This document shows positions 42,192-50,454 of a DNA stretch of 64,000 nt, in pieces. The notes under the pieces are model-generated. The model was given only the letters and a program-made list of their open reading frames with translations, was not told the DNA's origin and searched no databases. Origin of the DNA: Pseudoxanthomonas suwonensis J47 (GTDB lineage Bacteria; Pseudomonadota; Gammaproteobacteria; Xanthomonadales; Xanthomonadaceae); NCBI RefSeq assembly GCF_000513955.1, contig NZ_KI911331.1, positions 44,955 through 108,954 on the forward strand, in the 5' to 3' direction. Within the stretch, counting starts at the first letter, position 1. Each line of letters starts with the position of its first letter. The position numbers and the translations under genes were made by a program.

Positions 42192-44495
42192 TCAGCGCTT
42201 CGGCACGATCGCCGCGGCGGCCACCGCGGTGGCCGAGGGCACCGGCGCCATCCGCTTCGGCGCCACCCACAGGCGGAACACGAACCAGGCCAGGGCCAGC
42301 GCGCCGACGCTGAACAGCGTGTCGGCCGGGACGCGCATCCACACCAGCAGGTCGACGATCGGCTGCTGCATGAATTCGGCCGAGCGGGCGTACCAGTAGC
42401 CGTGCTGCAGCGAGGCGTTGAGCTGGAGGATGCCCAGCGGCAGCAGGGTGAAGGCCGCCATGCCGCCCAGGCCGATGTTGAGCGACCAGAACGCGGTCTT
42501 CAGCAGCTTCTCGCTCCACGCCAGGTCCGGCTTCAGGCCGCGCAGGCAGAACAGCATCAGGCCGATGCCGAGCATGCCGTACACGCCGAACAGCGCGGTG
42601 TGGCCATGGGTCGCGGTCAGGTTCAGGCCCTGCATGTAGTACAGCGGCAGCGGCGGGTTGATCAGGAAACCGAACAGGCCGGCGCCCACCAGGTTCCAGA
42701 ACGAGACCGCCAGGAAGAACATGATCGGCCACTTGTACTTCGCCATCCACGGCGTGGCCTTGCCCAGCTTGTAGTTGTGGTAGGCCTCGAAGCCGACGTA
42801 GGCCAGCGGCACCACTTCCAGCGCCGAGAAGCTCGCGCCCAGGGCGATCACCGCCGTCGGCGTGCCGGTGAAGTACAGGTGGTGCAGGGTACCCAGCACG
42901 CCGCCGGCCATGAACACGACCGTGGCGAACAGCACCGCGATGGTGGCCGAACGTACCTGCAGCAGGCCCAGGCGGGTGAACAGGAAGGCGATCACCGCCA
43001 CCGCGAACACCTCGAAGAAGCCTTCGACCCACAGGTGCACGACCCACCAGCGCCAGTACTCGACCATGGCCAGGTGGGTGTGCTCGCCCCACATCAGGCC
43101 GGCCGCGTAGAAGATGCCGATCGCGACCACCGACAGGAACAGCAGGCTGACGATCGAGCGCGATTCGGCGCCCTTGCGCATCGCCGGCCACAGCGCGCGG
43201 CCGACCAGGACCAGCCACAGCAGCAGGCCGACGAACAGGAACAGCTGCCAGAAGCGGCCCAGGTCCACGTATTCCCAGCCCTGGTGGCCGAACCAGAAAT
43301 TCCTGGCCAGGCCCAGCTTCTGCATCACCGCCAGCCACTGCCCGGCGAACGAGCCGACCACGATGACGAGCAGGCAGACCCACAGCACGTTCACGCCCAG
43401 GCGCTGGAACTTCGGCTCATGGCCCGAGATCGCCGGGCCGATGTACAGGCCCATGCCCAGCCAGGCGGTGGCGATCCACAGCACCGCCAGCTGCGTGTGC
43501 CAGGTGCGGGTGAGCGCGTAGGGCAGGATCTCGGCCAGGGCGAAGCCGTAGGCCTCCTGGCCCTCGACCTGGTAGTGCGCGGTGATCGCGCCCAGCAGGA
43601 TCTGGGTCAGGAACAGCGCGATCACCACCCAGAAGTACTTGGCGGTGGCGCGCATCGACGGGGTGACCTTGATCGCGGCCAGCGGGTCGCTCTTCGGCAG
43701 CACCGGCTGCATCTCTTCGCCGTGGTTGGCCGCGTAGTGCCAGCCGAGCAGGCCGATGCCGGCGATCAGGAACAGCACGCTGAACACGGTCCACATGAAC
43801 AGGTTGGACGGCGGCGTGTTGCCGACCAGTTCGTCATGCGGCCAGTTGGCGGTGTAGGTGATGCCGTTGTCCGCGCCCGGGCGCTCGGTCACCGACGACC
43901 ACGCCGCCCACCAGTAGAAGGCGGCCAGCTGGCGGCGGTGCTCCGGGTCCGGCACGGTGTCGTTGCGCATGGCGTAGGCCTCGCGCAGTTCGGCCGTCGC
44001 CGGATCGGCGCTGAACAGCGCCTGGTAGTGGCCGGCGACCTGTTCCATCGCCGCGGCGCGGTCGGCATCGACGGTGATCGTGCCGGTGGCCTCGTCATAC
44101 GTGTTCGGGCGCAGCAGGGCCTGCACGCGCTGCGTGTAGGCTGCCTGGGTGGCGGGATCGAGCTCCTTGTAGCTCGCCACGCCGTGCTCGCGGCCGGCCC
44201 ACAGGTCGAGGATGGCCTCGGCCTCGCGGTGCAGCCAGTCCGCGCCCCAGTCCGGGGCGACGTAGCCGCCGTGGCCCCAGATCGAGCCCAGCTGCTGGCC
44301 GCCGATCGACTGCCAGACCTGGCGCCCGGTCTCGATGTCCTGGCGGGTGTAGACGACGGTGCCGTCGGTGGAGACCACCTGTTCGGGCATCGGTGGCGCC
44401 TGGCGGTGGATCTCGCCGCCGACCCATAGCAGGACGGCGAACGAGGCGATGAGCAGGACCGCCAGGCCTGCCCAAAGCTTGCGTGTGGAGTTCAT
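42192..44495 (-). CDS. norB: Quinol-dependent nitric oxide reductase
   Basis: A 767-aa single-subunit qNOR (NorZ type) that reduces two NO to N2O with quinol electrons. The length, about 300 aa longer than cNorB, and the N-terminal domain (QDIETGRQVWQSIGGQQL, YVAPDWGADWLHREA) mark the quinol class. About 14 TM helices; haem and FeB ligand regions include RTWHTQLAVLWIATAWLG, HLWVEGFFEVFAV and VLGTLHHLYF. The start at 44495 has GAGAGAG upstream; the open frame runs further but over the promoter. A FNR-type box is centred 65 bases upstream and a terminator lies downstream, so norB is monocistronic. Confidence 0.95.
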   Translation of the reverse strand: MNSTRKLWAGLAVLLIASFAVLLWVGGEIHRQAPPMPEQVVSTDGTVVYTRQDIETGRQVWQSIGGQQLGSIWGHGGYVAPDWGADWLHREAEAILDLWAGREHGVASYKELDPATQAAYTQRVQALLRPNTYDEATGTITVDADRAAAMEQVAGHYQALFSADPATAELREAYAMRNDTVPDPEHRRQLAAFYWWAAWSSVTERPGADNGITYTANWPHDELVGNTPPSNLFMWTVFSVLFLIAGIGLLGWHYAANHGEEMQPVLPKSDPLAAIKVTPSMRATAKYFWVVIALFLTQILLGAITAHYQVEGQEAYGFALAEILPYALTRTWHTQLAVLWIATAWLGMGLYIGPAISGHEPKFQRLGVNVLWVCLLVIVVGSFAGQWLAVMQKLGLARNFWFGHQGWEYVDLGRFWQLFLFVGLLLWLVLVGRALWPAMRKGAESRSIVSLLFLSVVAIGIFYAAGLMWGEHTHLAMVEYWRWWVVHLWVEGFFEVFAVAVIAFLFTRLGLLQVRSATIAVLFATVVFMAGGVLGTLHHLYFTGTPTAVIALGASFSALEVVPLAYVGFEAYHNYKLGKATPWMAKYKWPIMFFLAVSFWNLVGAGLFGFLINPPLPLYYMQGLNLTATHGHTALFGVYGMLGIGLMLFCLRGLKPDLAWSEKLLKTAFWSLNIGLGGMAAFTLLPLGILQLNASLQHGYWYARSAEFMQQPIVDLLVWMRVPADTLFSVGALALAWFVFRLWVAPKRMAPVPSATAVAAAAIVPKR

Positions 44496-44553
44496 GACGC
44501 GGGCTCTCTCGGGGGAAACGCCCGCATCTTCGGCAGCGCGCCGCTGCGCGGCC

Positions 44554-44567
44554 CTGACACAGGTCAA
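44554..44567 (-). promoter_or_regulatory. FNR-type box CTGACACAGGTCAA upstream of norB
   Basis: On the minus strand TTGAC-N4-GTCAG, centred 65 bases upstream of the norB ATG. Confidence 0.72.
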
Positions 44568-44637
44568 GCCCGCGCGCATTGGCCTGCGCGGGCGTGGCAC
44601 CGTCGCCGGGGTGCGTGACCGGGCGCGCAGTCCGCGC

Positions 44638-44796
44638 TCAGCCCGCCAGGCGGCTGCCGAGCAGGAATCCGACGGTCATCGCCACCACCAGCAGCGCGCC
44701 CTGCCAGCGTGGCGGCGCCGGCAGCGGCAGGTCGAGCAGGCGGCAGCCGAGGCCGACCAGCAGGGCCGTGGCCAGGCCGGCGAGGAACAGGTTCAC
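44638..44796 (-). CDS. XapX domain-containing small membrane protein, 52 aa
   Basis: A 52-aa protein of the XapX/DUF1427 type: one N-terminal helix, the core CRLLDLPLPAPPRWQGAL and a second helix ending VGFLLGSRLAG. The GTG at 44796 has GAGGG upstream. It lies 142 bases before norB and divergent to the hydrolase gene. Function unknown. Confidence 0.72.
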   Translation of the reverse strand: MNLFLAGLATALLVGLGCRLLDLPLPAPPRWQGALLVVAMTVGFLLGSRLAG

Positions 44797-44841
44797 GGCT
44801 GGCCCTCGTGATGGGAGCGGATCGGCGGGCGCGAGGTCGAG

Positions 44842-46245
44842 TTGCGGATCGAAACCGTCAGCCCGATGTCGCGCGGCGCGTACACGATCACGCCGGCGCA
44901 GGACATCCCGCTGCCGCCGGGGCGGGAGTTCCGCCAGCCGGGCTTCGGCCTGCCGGTCGTGTTGCGGAGCAACCGCTGCAACGATGCGCCGGCCTGCGAG
45001 CTGTATCCGCCGGAAGGCATCTACCAGTGGGCCACGGCATGGATCGAGGCGCAGGGCGGGACGCCGCTGGTGCGCGTGGTCGATCCGGTGGCGATGCCGG
45101 TGGTGACGCTCGGCGGACGCGAACTGCGGCTTGCCTTCGATGCCTTCGCGGCCTACCGGCAGGGCTCGATGACCTCGCACCTGCCGAGCCTGGGCGTGTA
45201 CGGCCTGCTCCGGGGCGACGACGTCGGCCGGCGCGCGGGCGCCTACCTGATCCGGGGCTACGATCCGCGCAAGACCCCGGTGGTGATGGTGCACGGCCTG
45301 GGCAGCCACCCGATCATCTGGGCGGAACTGTCCGGCGCGATCTGGGCCGACCCGGTGCTGCGCGAGCACTACCAGGTGGTCCATGTCGTGTTCCAGACCA
45401 ACGCGCCGCTGCTGGTGAACCGGCTGCGCCTGCGCACCTTCCTCGACCGCATGTGGCAACTGCTGGATCCGGAAGGCGACGATCCGGCGCGGCGGAAGAT
45501 GGTGCTGGTCGGGCACAGCCTCGGCGGCGTGGTCTCGCGCACGCTGGCGGTCGACAGCGGCCAGGTACTGTGGGATGCGGCGTTTACCGTCGCCCCCGGC
45601 GAACTCCGAGGCGAACCCGCCGACGTGAAGACCGTCCACGACCTCTTCCTGTTCGATCCCTACCCGGGCGCGTGCGCCTTGGTGATGCTGGCCGCACCGC
45701 CCCGCGGCAGCCCGACCGCTTCGCGGTTCGCCGGCCGTGTGGTCCGGGCGCTGGTCGGCCGCCGCATCCCGGAGATCGAGGCGCTCAGGCGCGTGACCCT
45801 GGCCGATCCGGATGCGGTGCGCGACGAGGTGCGCGACAGCTACCGCGCGGCGCGGCTGGACAGCATCTGGACCCTGCGCGCGCCGCAACCGGTGCGCCGC
45901 GCCGGCGAATCGCTGCTGCCGGTCGCGGGCGTGCGTTACCACACCATCGCCGGCGACCTGCACGGCAAGGGCGGCGACGGCGTGGTCCCGCTGGAAAGCG
46001 CGCTCCTGCCCGGGGCCAGGTCGACCCTGGTGGTGGACCGCGGCCATGCGCTCTATGGTGCACCGGAAGTCGTTGCGCGCATCCTCGACATCCTGCGCGA
46101 GGAACGGGAGCTGCCCTGCGCCGGTGCTGCGGTTCCGGGAAGCCCGGAGGTGGAAACGGCGCCGCCGCGGCTCAGTCGCGCAGGACCGCCAGCGCCAGCT
46201 CTTCCAGCCGCGGCAGGTCGAGGATCTCGACGTCGCGCTGCTTGA
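44842..46245 (+). CDS. Alpha/beta hydrolase (lipase-like), possibly N-terminally short
   Basis: A 467-aa alpha/beta-hydrolase. VVMVHGLGSHPIIW gives the oxyanion-hole region, VLVGHSLGGVVSR carries the nucleophile Ser in GHSLGG, KGGDGVVPLES gives a candidate catalytic Asp, and VDRGHALYG the His. The N-terminus starts at TTG (44842) with GAGG upstream and without signal peptide, just after an in-frame stop at 44809. Related hydrolases that I recall have longer, exported N-termini, so the 5' end may be lost. The last 25 residues are low complexity and overlap the end of the convergent fnr gene by 74 bases. The substrate is unknown. Confidence 0.7.
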   Translation: MRIETVSPMSRGAYTITPAQDIPLPPGREFRQPGFGLPVVLRSNRCNDAPACELYPPEGIYQWATAWIEAQGGTPLVRVVDPVAMPVVTLGGRELRLAFDAFAAYRQGSMTSHLPSLGVYGLLRGDDVGRRAGAYLIRGYDPRKTPVVMVHGLGSHPIIWAELSGAIWADPVLREHYQVVHVVFQTNAPLLVNRLRLRTFLDRMWQLLDPEGDDPARRKMVLVGHSLGGVVSRTLAVDSGQVLWDAAFTVAPGELRGEPADVKTVHDLFLFDPYPGACALVMLAAPPRGSPTASRFAGRVVRALVGRRIPEIEALRRVTLADPDAVRDEVRDSYRAARLDSIWTLRAPQPVRRAGESLLPVAGVRYHTIAGDLHGKGGDGVVPLESALLPGARSTLVVDRGHALYGAPEVVARILDILREERELPCAGAAVPGSPEVETAPPRLSRAGPPAPALPAAAGRGSRRRAA

Positions 46246-46930
46246 TGTGCAGCAGGCCGTCCTTCTCGAAGCGGCGCAACACGCGGCTGACCGTCTCCGG
46301 GGCCTGGCGCAGGTAGTTGGCGATGTCGGTGCGCGACATGGTCAGCTGGAAGCGGCGCGGCGAGAACCCGCGCGCGGCCAGGCGCCGCGACAGGCCGATC
46401 AGGAACGCGGCCATGCGCTCGTCGGCGCTGTTGTCGCGGGCGAACAGCGAGGCCACGCCGATGTCGCGGCTCATCAGCCGGAACAGGTGCTGCTGCAGGT
46501 TGGGCAGGCGCTGGGCGAGGGTGGCGATCTTCGGGAACGAGAACCGGCACAGCATCACCGTGTCCAGCGCCACCGCATTGCACGGATAGCGGTCGCCGTG
46601 GATCGCGTTGAGCCCGATCACCTCGCCGGGCAGGTGGAAGCCCAGCACCTGCTCGTGGCCGTTGCGGTCGATCTGGTAGGTCTTGACCGTGCCCGCGCGC
46701 ACCGCGGCGATCGCGGTGAACGGATCGCCCTCGCGGAAAACGTGCTCGCCCGGGTGCAGCGGGCCGACGTGCTCGACCAGCACGTGCAGGTCCATCAGCG
46801 CGCTCTTGTCCATGCCCTCGGACAGGCAGGCCTGGGAGAAGGCGCAGGTCGAGCAGAAGGTCAGCGCATCGCCGTCGTCCGACATGATGCCGGGACCGGT
46901 GCGCGGGAAGACGACGCCGGGTTGGCTCAT
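46172..46930 (-). CDS. fnr: FNR-type oxygen-sensing transcription regulator
   Basis: A 252-aa CRP/FNR-family activator. The [4Fe-4S] cluster cysteines are Cys26, Cys29, Cys35 (FCSTCAFSQACL) and Cys117 (RYPCNAV). The cNMP-type sensor domain is followed by a helix-turn-helix with recognition helix PETVSRVLRRFEKDGLL; Glu212, Ser215 and Arg216 match E. coli FNR residues that read the TTGAT half-site. This fits the 11 TTGAC/TTGAT-type boxes around the window. It starts 19 bases after hemN on the same strand and probably shares the hemN promoter. Direct regulation is inferred. Confidence 0.95.
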   Translation of the reverse strand: MSQPGVVFPRTGPGIMSDDGDALTFCSTCAFSQACLSEGMDKSALMDLHVLVEHVGPLHPGEHVFREGDPFTAIAAVRAGTVKTYQIDRNGHEQVLGFHLPGEVIGLNAIHGDRYPCNAVALDTVMLCRFSFPKIATLAQRLPNLQQHLFRLMSRDIGVASLFARDNSADERMAAFLIGLSRRLAARGFSPRRFQLTMSRTDIANYLRQAPETVSRVLRRFEKDGLLHIKQRDVEILDLPRLEELALAVLRD

Positions 46931-46949
46931 GCGCGGGCTCCCGCCGTAA

Positions 46950-48350
46950 TCAGACGGTGCGCGAGTACCGGGGCGCGGCCGGGTCGGCGGCAGGGGCGAG
47001 ATAGCGGTCGAAGCACATGGCGATGATACGCAGCAGCAGGCGCCCGCGCGAGGTCGCGTGCAGCCCGCCGGCGTCGACCTCGACCAGGCCGTCCTGCTGC
47101 AGCGGCGCCAGCCGGGCCAGCGCGTCGCGGAAGTAGTCGCGGAAATCGATCACGTGGCGGCGGCCCACCGCGTCGAAATCCAGCTCGCCATGGCACATCA
47201 GCGACTGGATCACGTCGGCGCGGATCACGTCGTCGGCGTCCAGGTGCATGCCGCGCCATACCGGCAGGCGGCCGTCGTCGATCGCCTGTTCCCAGCTGAC
47301 GATGTCGCGCGGGTTCTGGCTGAAGCTGGCGCCGATGTGGCTGATCGCGCTCACCCCCAGGCCGAGCAGGTCGCTCTCGGCGTGGGTGGTGTAGCCCATG
47401 AAGTTGCGGTGCAGGCCGCCTTCGCGCTGGGCCCTGGCCAGCTCGTCCTCGGGCAGGGCGAAGTGGTCCATGCCGATGTATTCGTAGCCGGCCTGGCCGA
47501 GCTTGTCGATCGCCAGGCGCAGCAGGTCCAGCTTCTGCTCCGGCGAGGGCAGGTCCTCGGCGTGGATGCGCTGCTGCGGGCGGAACAGTTGCGGCAGGTG
47601 CGCGTAGCCGTAGATCGCCAGGCGGTCCGGGCGCACCTGCAGGGTGGTGTCGAGGGTGCGCTCGAAGCCTTCGAGGGTCTGCTTGGGCAGGCCGTAGATC
47701 AGGTCGACGTTGACCGAGCGGAAGCCGTGCCGGCGGCAGGCATCGATGATGCCCAGGGTCTGCTCCACGCCCTGCACGCGGTTGACCGCCTGCTGCACCG
47801 CCGGGTCGAAGTCCTGCACGCCGAGGCTGGCGCGGTTGAAGCCGGCGCGGGCCAGCTCGCCGACCTCCTCCGGGGTGATGAAGCGCGGGTCCAGCTCGAT
47901 CGAGCAGTCCATGCGCTCGCCCGGGGCGAAGCGGAAGTGGCTGCGCAGCACGTCGACGACCTCGGCGATCTGCGCCGGTACGAGGAAGTTCGGGGTGCCG
48001 CCGCCGAAGTGCACCTGCTCCACGTCGCGGTCGCGGTCGAACATGGTCGAGGCCATGGCGATCTCGCGGTACAGGCGGGTCAGGTAGGCGGCGCCGCGGG
48101 CCTTGTCGCGGGTGATGATCCGGTTGCAGCCGCAGTAGAAGCACGGGCTGGTGCAGAACGGGATGTGCAGGTACAGCGAGATCGGGCGCGGGATCGGGTC
48201 GCCGTTGCTGGCGGCTGCCACGCGGCGCAGGTCGGCCTCGCCGAAGCCGGCGGTGAACTGCGGCGCGGTCGGGTAGGAGGTATAGCGCGGCCCCGGCACG
48301 TCGTAGCGCTGGAGCAGCTCGGGATCGAACAGGGCGGACAGGCTGGCCAT
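46950..48350 (-). CDS. hemN: Oxygen-independent coproporphyrinogen III oxidase
   Basis: A 466-aa radical-SAM enzyme that converts coproporphyrinogen III to protoporphyrinogen IX in haem synthesis without oxygen. Cluster cysteines are Cys66, Cys70 and Cys73 (CTSPCFYC) with the extra Cys75 typical of HemN. Other motifs are VEQVHFGGGTPNFL and SLGVQDFDPAVQQAVNRVQ. The ATG at 48350 has no ribosome-binding site and lies 42 bases from the centre of a FNR-type box, so its mRNA may be leaderless. It is followed by fnr. Confidence 0.95.
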   Translation of the reverse strand: MASLSALFDPELLQRYDVPGPRYTSYPTAPQFTAGFGEADLRRVAAASNGDPIPRPISLYLHIPFCTSPCFYCGCNRIITRDKARGAAYLTRLYREIAMASTMFDRDRDVEQVHFGGGTPNFLVPAQIAEVVDVLRSHFRFAPGERMDCSIELDPRFITPEEVGELARAGFNRASLGVQDFDPAVQQAVNRVQGVEQTLGIIDACRRHGFRSVNVDLIYGLPKQTLEGFERTLDTTLQVRPDRLAIYGYAHLPQLFRPQQRIHAEDLPSPEQKLDLLRLAIDKLGQAGYEYIGMDHFALPEDELARAQREGGLHRNFMGYTTHAESDLLGLGVSAISHIGASFSQNPRDIVSWEQAIDDGRLPVWRGMHLDADDVIRADVIQSLMCHGELDFDAVGRRHVIDFRDYFRDALARLAPLQQDGLVEVDAGGLHATSRGRLLLRIIAMCFDRYLAPAADPAAPRYSRTV

Positions 48351-48385
48351 GGGTTGCAGGCTAGTCCGCGGGGGCCGGGGAGTCC

Positions 48386-48399
48386 TTGATGCAGGTCAA
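48386..48399 (-). promoter_or_regulatory. FNR-type box TTGATGCAGGTCAA upstream of hemN
   Basis: TTGAT-N4-GTCAA, one base from the FNR consensus. Centred 42 bases upstream of the hemN ATG. A TAGCCT hexamer lies at about -13 to -8 from the ATG. Confidence 0.78.
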
Positions 48400-48532
48400 T
48401 CCCCGATGCGCGGATACGTGATCTTCAGCAACGTGAAAGCCGCCATCCACCGCCCCTCCGCGGGGCCTGCACGAGACCTGCGCCGCCCCCGCGCCGCGCG
48501 GCAATCCTGGCCCCGGACGCCGGTCTTGCCAC

Positions 48533-48556
48533 GGTGCCCATGTTGCATGGCAACAT
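48533..48556 (+). promoter_or_regulatory. Possible sigma54 promoter upstream of nasT
   Basis: GG at 48533-48534 and GC at 48545-48546 have the 10-base spacing of sigma54 -24/-12 elements, and TTGCAT fits the -12 box, but the -24 box is poor. Sixteen bases TTGCAT-G-GCAACATCG also occur, one base changed, at the stronger sigma54 promoter at 50426. ATGTTGC-atg-GCAACAT is an inverted repeat. Confidence 0.45.
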
Positions 48557-48593
48557 CGAGGCCAGCCCCCATCCGCCGAGCGCCCGCCGCCCG

Positions 48594-49169
48594 ATGCTTC
48601 GCGTCCTGCTCGTCAACGACACGGACAAGCCGATCGCCGGGCTGGAGCAGGCGCTGCGCGAGGCCGGCTACGAGGTGCTGCCGCACGTGGCGGCGGCGAC
48701 CGGGCTGCTCAAGGCGGTGCACGAGCGGCAGCCGGACGTGGTGATCGTCGACGTGGAATCGCCTTCGCGCGACACCCTCGAGCAGCTGGCGATGCTGCAC
48801 CGGCATGCGCCGCGGCCGGTGGTGATGTTCTCCGCCGACGGCGACGAATCGCTGATCCGCGATGCGGTGGGCGCCGGCGTGGCCGCCTACGTGGTCGACG
48901 GACTGGCGCCGGCGCGGCTGGCGCCGATCCTGCGCGTGGCGATGGCGCGCTTCCAGCAGGAGGTGCAGGTGCGCCAGCGCCTGGAGGAACTCGAGCTGCG
49001 CCTGGGCGAGCGCGCGCTCATCGACCGCGCCAAGGGCCTGCTTATGGAACGGAGTGGCATGAGCGAGGCCGAGGCCTACGCCGCGCTGCGCCAGCAGGCG
49101 ATGAACCATGGACTGAAGCTGGTCGACGTGGCGCGCCGCATCGTCGCCAGGTCCGAGCCGACGGGATGA
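48594..49169 (+). CDS. nasT: NasT-type ANTAR response regulator
   Basis: A 191-aa RNA-binding antiterminator. Receiver domain residues 1-120 (LRVLLVNDTDKPIAGLE, Asp53 at the phospho-acceptor place, PVVMFSADGDESLIRDAVGAGV). ANTAR domain residues 135-187 with DRAKGLLMERSGMSEAEAYAALR. The ATG at 48594 is chosen over an upstream ATG because the domain starts there. It is followed 4 bases later by the nitrate-sensor NasS. In Pseudomonas-type systems NasS holds NasT until nitrate or nitrite binds, then NasT reads hairpins in the leader of the nitrate operon; such a leader lies at 50455-50565. Confidence 0.93.
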   Translation: MLRVLLVNDTDKPIAGLEQALREAGYEVLPHVAAATGLLKAVHERQPDVVIVDVESPSRDTLEQLAMLHRHAPRPVVMFSADGDESLIRDAVGAGVAAYVVDGLAPARLAPILRVAMARFQQEVQVRQRLEELELRLGERALIDRAKGLLMERSGMSEAEAYAALRQQAMNHGLKLVDVARRIVARSEPTG

Positions 49170-49173
49170 GCCG

Positions 49174-50256
49174 ATGACGACGAGCGCGACCCCACTGCCG
49201 CTGCGCGACCTGGATGTCGGCTTCATGCCGCTGCTCGATGCCGCGCCGCTGGTGGTGGCGACCAGGCTGGGCCTGGACCGCGGCCACGGCCTGCGCCTGC
49301 GCCTGCACCGCCAGGCCTCCTGGGCCACGCTGCGCGACCGCCTGCTTTCCGGCGAACTGGATGCGGCGCACGCGATGTCGGCGATGGTGCTGGCGGTGCA
49401 GACCGGCATCGGTGGACCGCGCGCGGACATGGCGGTGCTCACCGGCCTCAACCGCAACGGCCAGGCGATCGTCGTGTCCGGAGCGCTGGCGCGCGCGCTG
49501 GAAAGCGGCATCCCCCTGGCCGAAGCACTGCGCGCGCTGCCGCGGCAGCCGGTGTTCGCGCAGACCTTCCCCACCGGCACGCATGCACTGTGGCTCTACC
49601 ACTGGCTGGCCACGCAGGGCGTCGATCCGCTGCACGACATCGAGGCGGTCACCCTGCCGCCGCCGCAGATGCCGCAGGCGCTGGCCGACGGCCAGCTCGA
49701 CGGCTTCTGCGCCGGCGAACCCTGGGGCGCGCAGGCCGAGGCGATCGGCGCTGGCATGCGGGTGGAGCGCAGCGGCCACCTGTGGCCGGGCCATCCGGAA
49801 AAGGTGCTGGCCTGCCGCCGCGACTTCGCCGCGCTGCAGCCGGAGCTGGCCACCGCGCTGGCCGCCACCGTGCTCGAAGCCTGCCGCTGGCTGGATGCCG
49901 ACCCACGGCACCGTGCGCAGGCGGCGCAGTGGCTGGCCGCGCCCGACGCGATCGGCCTGCCGGCCGAGCGCCTCACCGCCGGCCTGCTGCCGCCGCCCGA
50001 CCTGCCCGCGCGCGAGGCGCTGCAGTTCCATGCCGACGGCCAGGCCAACCATCCCTGGGAATCGGACGGGCGCTGGATCCTGGGCCAGTTCCGGCGCTGG
50101 GGCTGGCTGCCGCCGGCGCCCGACGGCGACGCCTGGCTGGCCGACGTCTACCGCCTCGACACCTGGCGCGAAGCCGCCCGGCAGCTGGGCGTGCCGGTGC
50201 CCGCGCGCGACCTGCGCGGCAGCCTGGTGCCGGTGGCGGACGCGATCCCGCGCTGA
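49174..50256 (+). CDS. nasS: NasS-type cytoplasmic nitrate/nitrite sensor
   Basis: A 360-aa NrtA/CmpA-like binding protein without signal peptide, so cytoplasmic, which fits NasS instead of a periplasmic transport component. Signature stretches are DLDVGFMPLLDAAPLVVA, GTHALWLYHWLATQGVDP and DGFCAGEPWGAQAEA; these map to the nitrate-binding cleft of the family. It follows nasT by 4 bases. NasS would sequester NasT without nitrate. Downstream is the NtrC-sigma54-leader region of the assimilation operon. Confidence 0.88.
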   Translation: MTTSATPLPLRDLDVGFMPLLDAAPLVVATRLGLDRGHGLRLRLHRQASWATLRDRLLSGELDAAHAMSAMVLAVQTGIGGPRADMAVLTGLNRNGQAIVVSGALARALESGIPLAEALRALPRQPVFAQTFPTGTHALWLYHWLATQGVDPLHDIEAVTLPPPQMPQALADGQLDGFCAGEPWGAQAEAIGAGMRVERSGHLWPGHPEKVLACRRDFAALQPELATALAATVLEACRWLDADPRHRAQAAQWLAAPDAIGLPAERLTAGLLPPPDLPAREALQFHADGQANHPWESDGRWILGQFRRWGWLPPAPDGDAWLADVYRLDTWREAARQLGVPVPARDLRGSLVPVADAIPR

Positions 50257-50299
50257 TGTTGCGCATCGGTGGTGCGCGATGCGCGATGCTGGTGCGTCG

Positions 50300-50316
50300 C
50301 GCACCGTGCCGGTGCA
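50300..50316 (+). promoter_or_regulatory. NtrC-like enhancer CGCACC-N5-GGTGCA
   Basis: Matches the NtrC consensus TGCACC-N5-GGTGCA in all but the first base. A weaker one, TGCGCA-N5-GGTGCG, lies at 50260-50276. They stand about 110-165 bases before the sigma54 promoter, the usual enhancer distance. Confidence 0.7.
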
Positions 50317-50425
50317 TTCCACCCTGCGAAGCGCGGCGTGGGCGCACCCAGTGGGCACTCCGCGCGGTACCGCAACTGCCTGAAATCCGGAAGCTTTCGC
50401 CGCCGATGCTGCACCGCGCCAGAAG

Positions 50426-50442
50426 CTGGCACGGGCATTGCA
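50426..50442 (+). promoter_or_regulatory. Sigma54 promoter CTGGCACG-N4-TTGCA
   Basis: A complete consensus -24/-12 promoter (GG at 50428-50429, GC at 50440-50441, 10 bases between). The transcription start would be near 50453, just before the attenuator leader of the nitrate-assimilation operon. Confidence 0.85.
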
Positions 50443-50454
50443 TTGCAACATCGT

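Noticed and set aside
42192-44495. norB as the cytochrome c-dependent type with norC
   Set aside because: The 767-aa length and N-terminal extension fit the quinol type, and no norC is next to it.
48460-48480. TGCAC half-site before nasT as an NtrC enhancer
   Set aside because: No matching GGTGCA arm at the right distance.
49174-50256. The NrtA-like gene as a periplasmic ABC-transporter binding protein
   Set aside because: No signal peptide or lipobox, no permease or ATPase genes nearby, and it follows nasT directly; NasS fits better.
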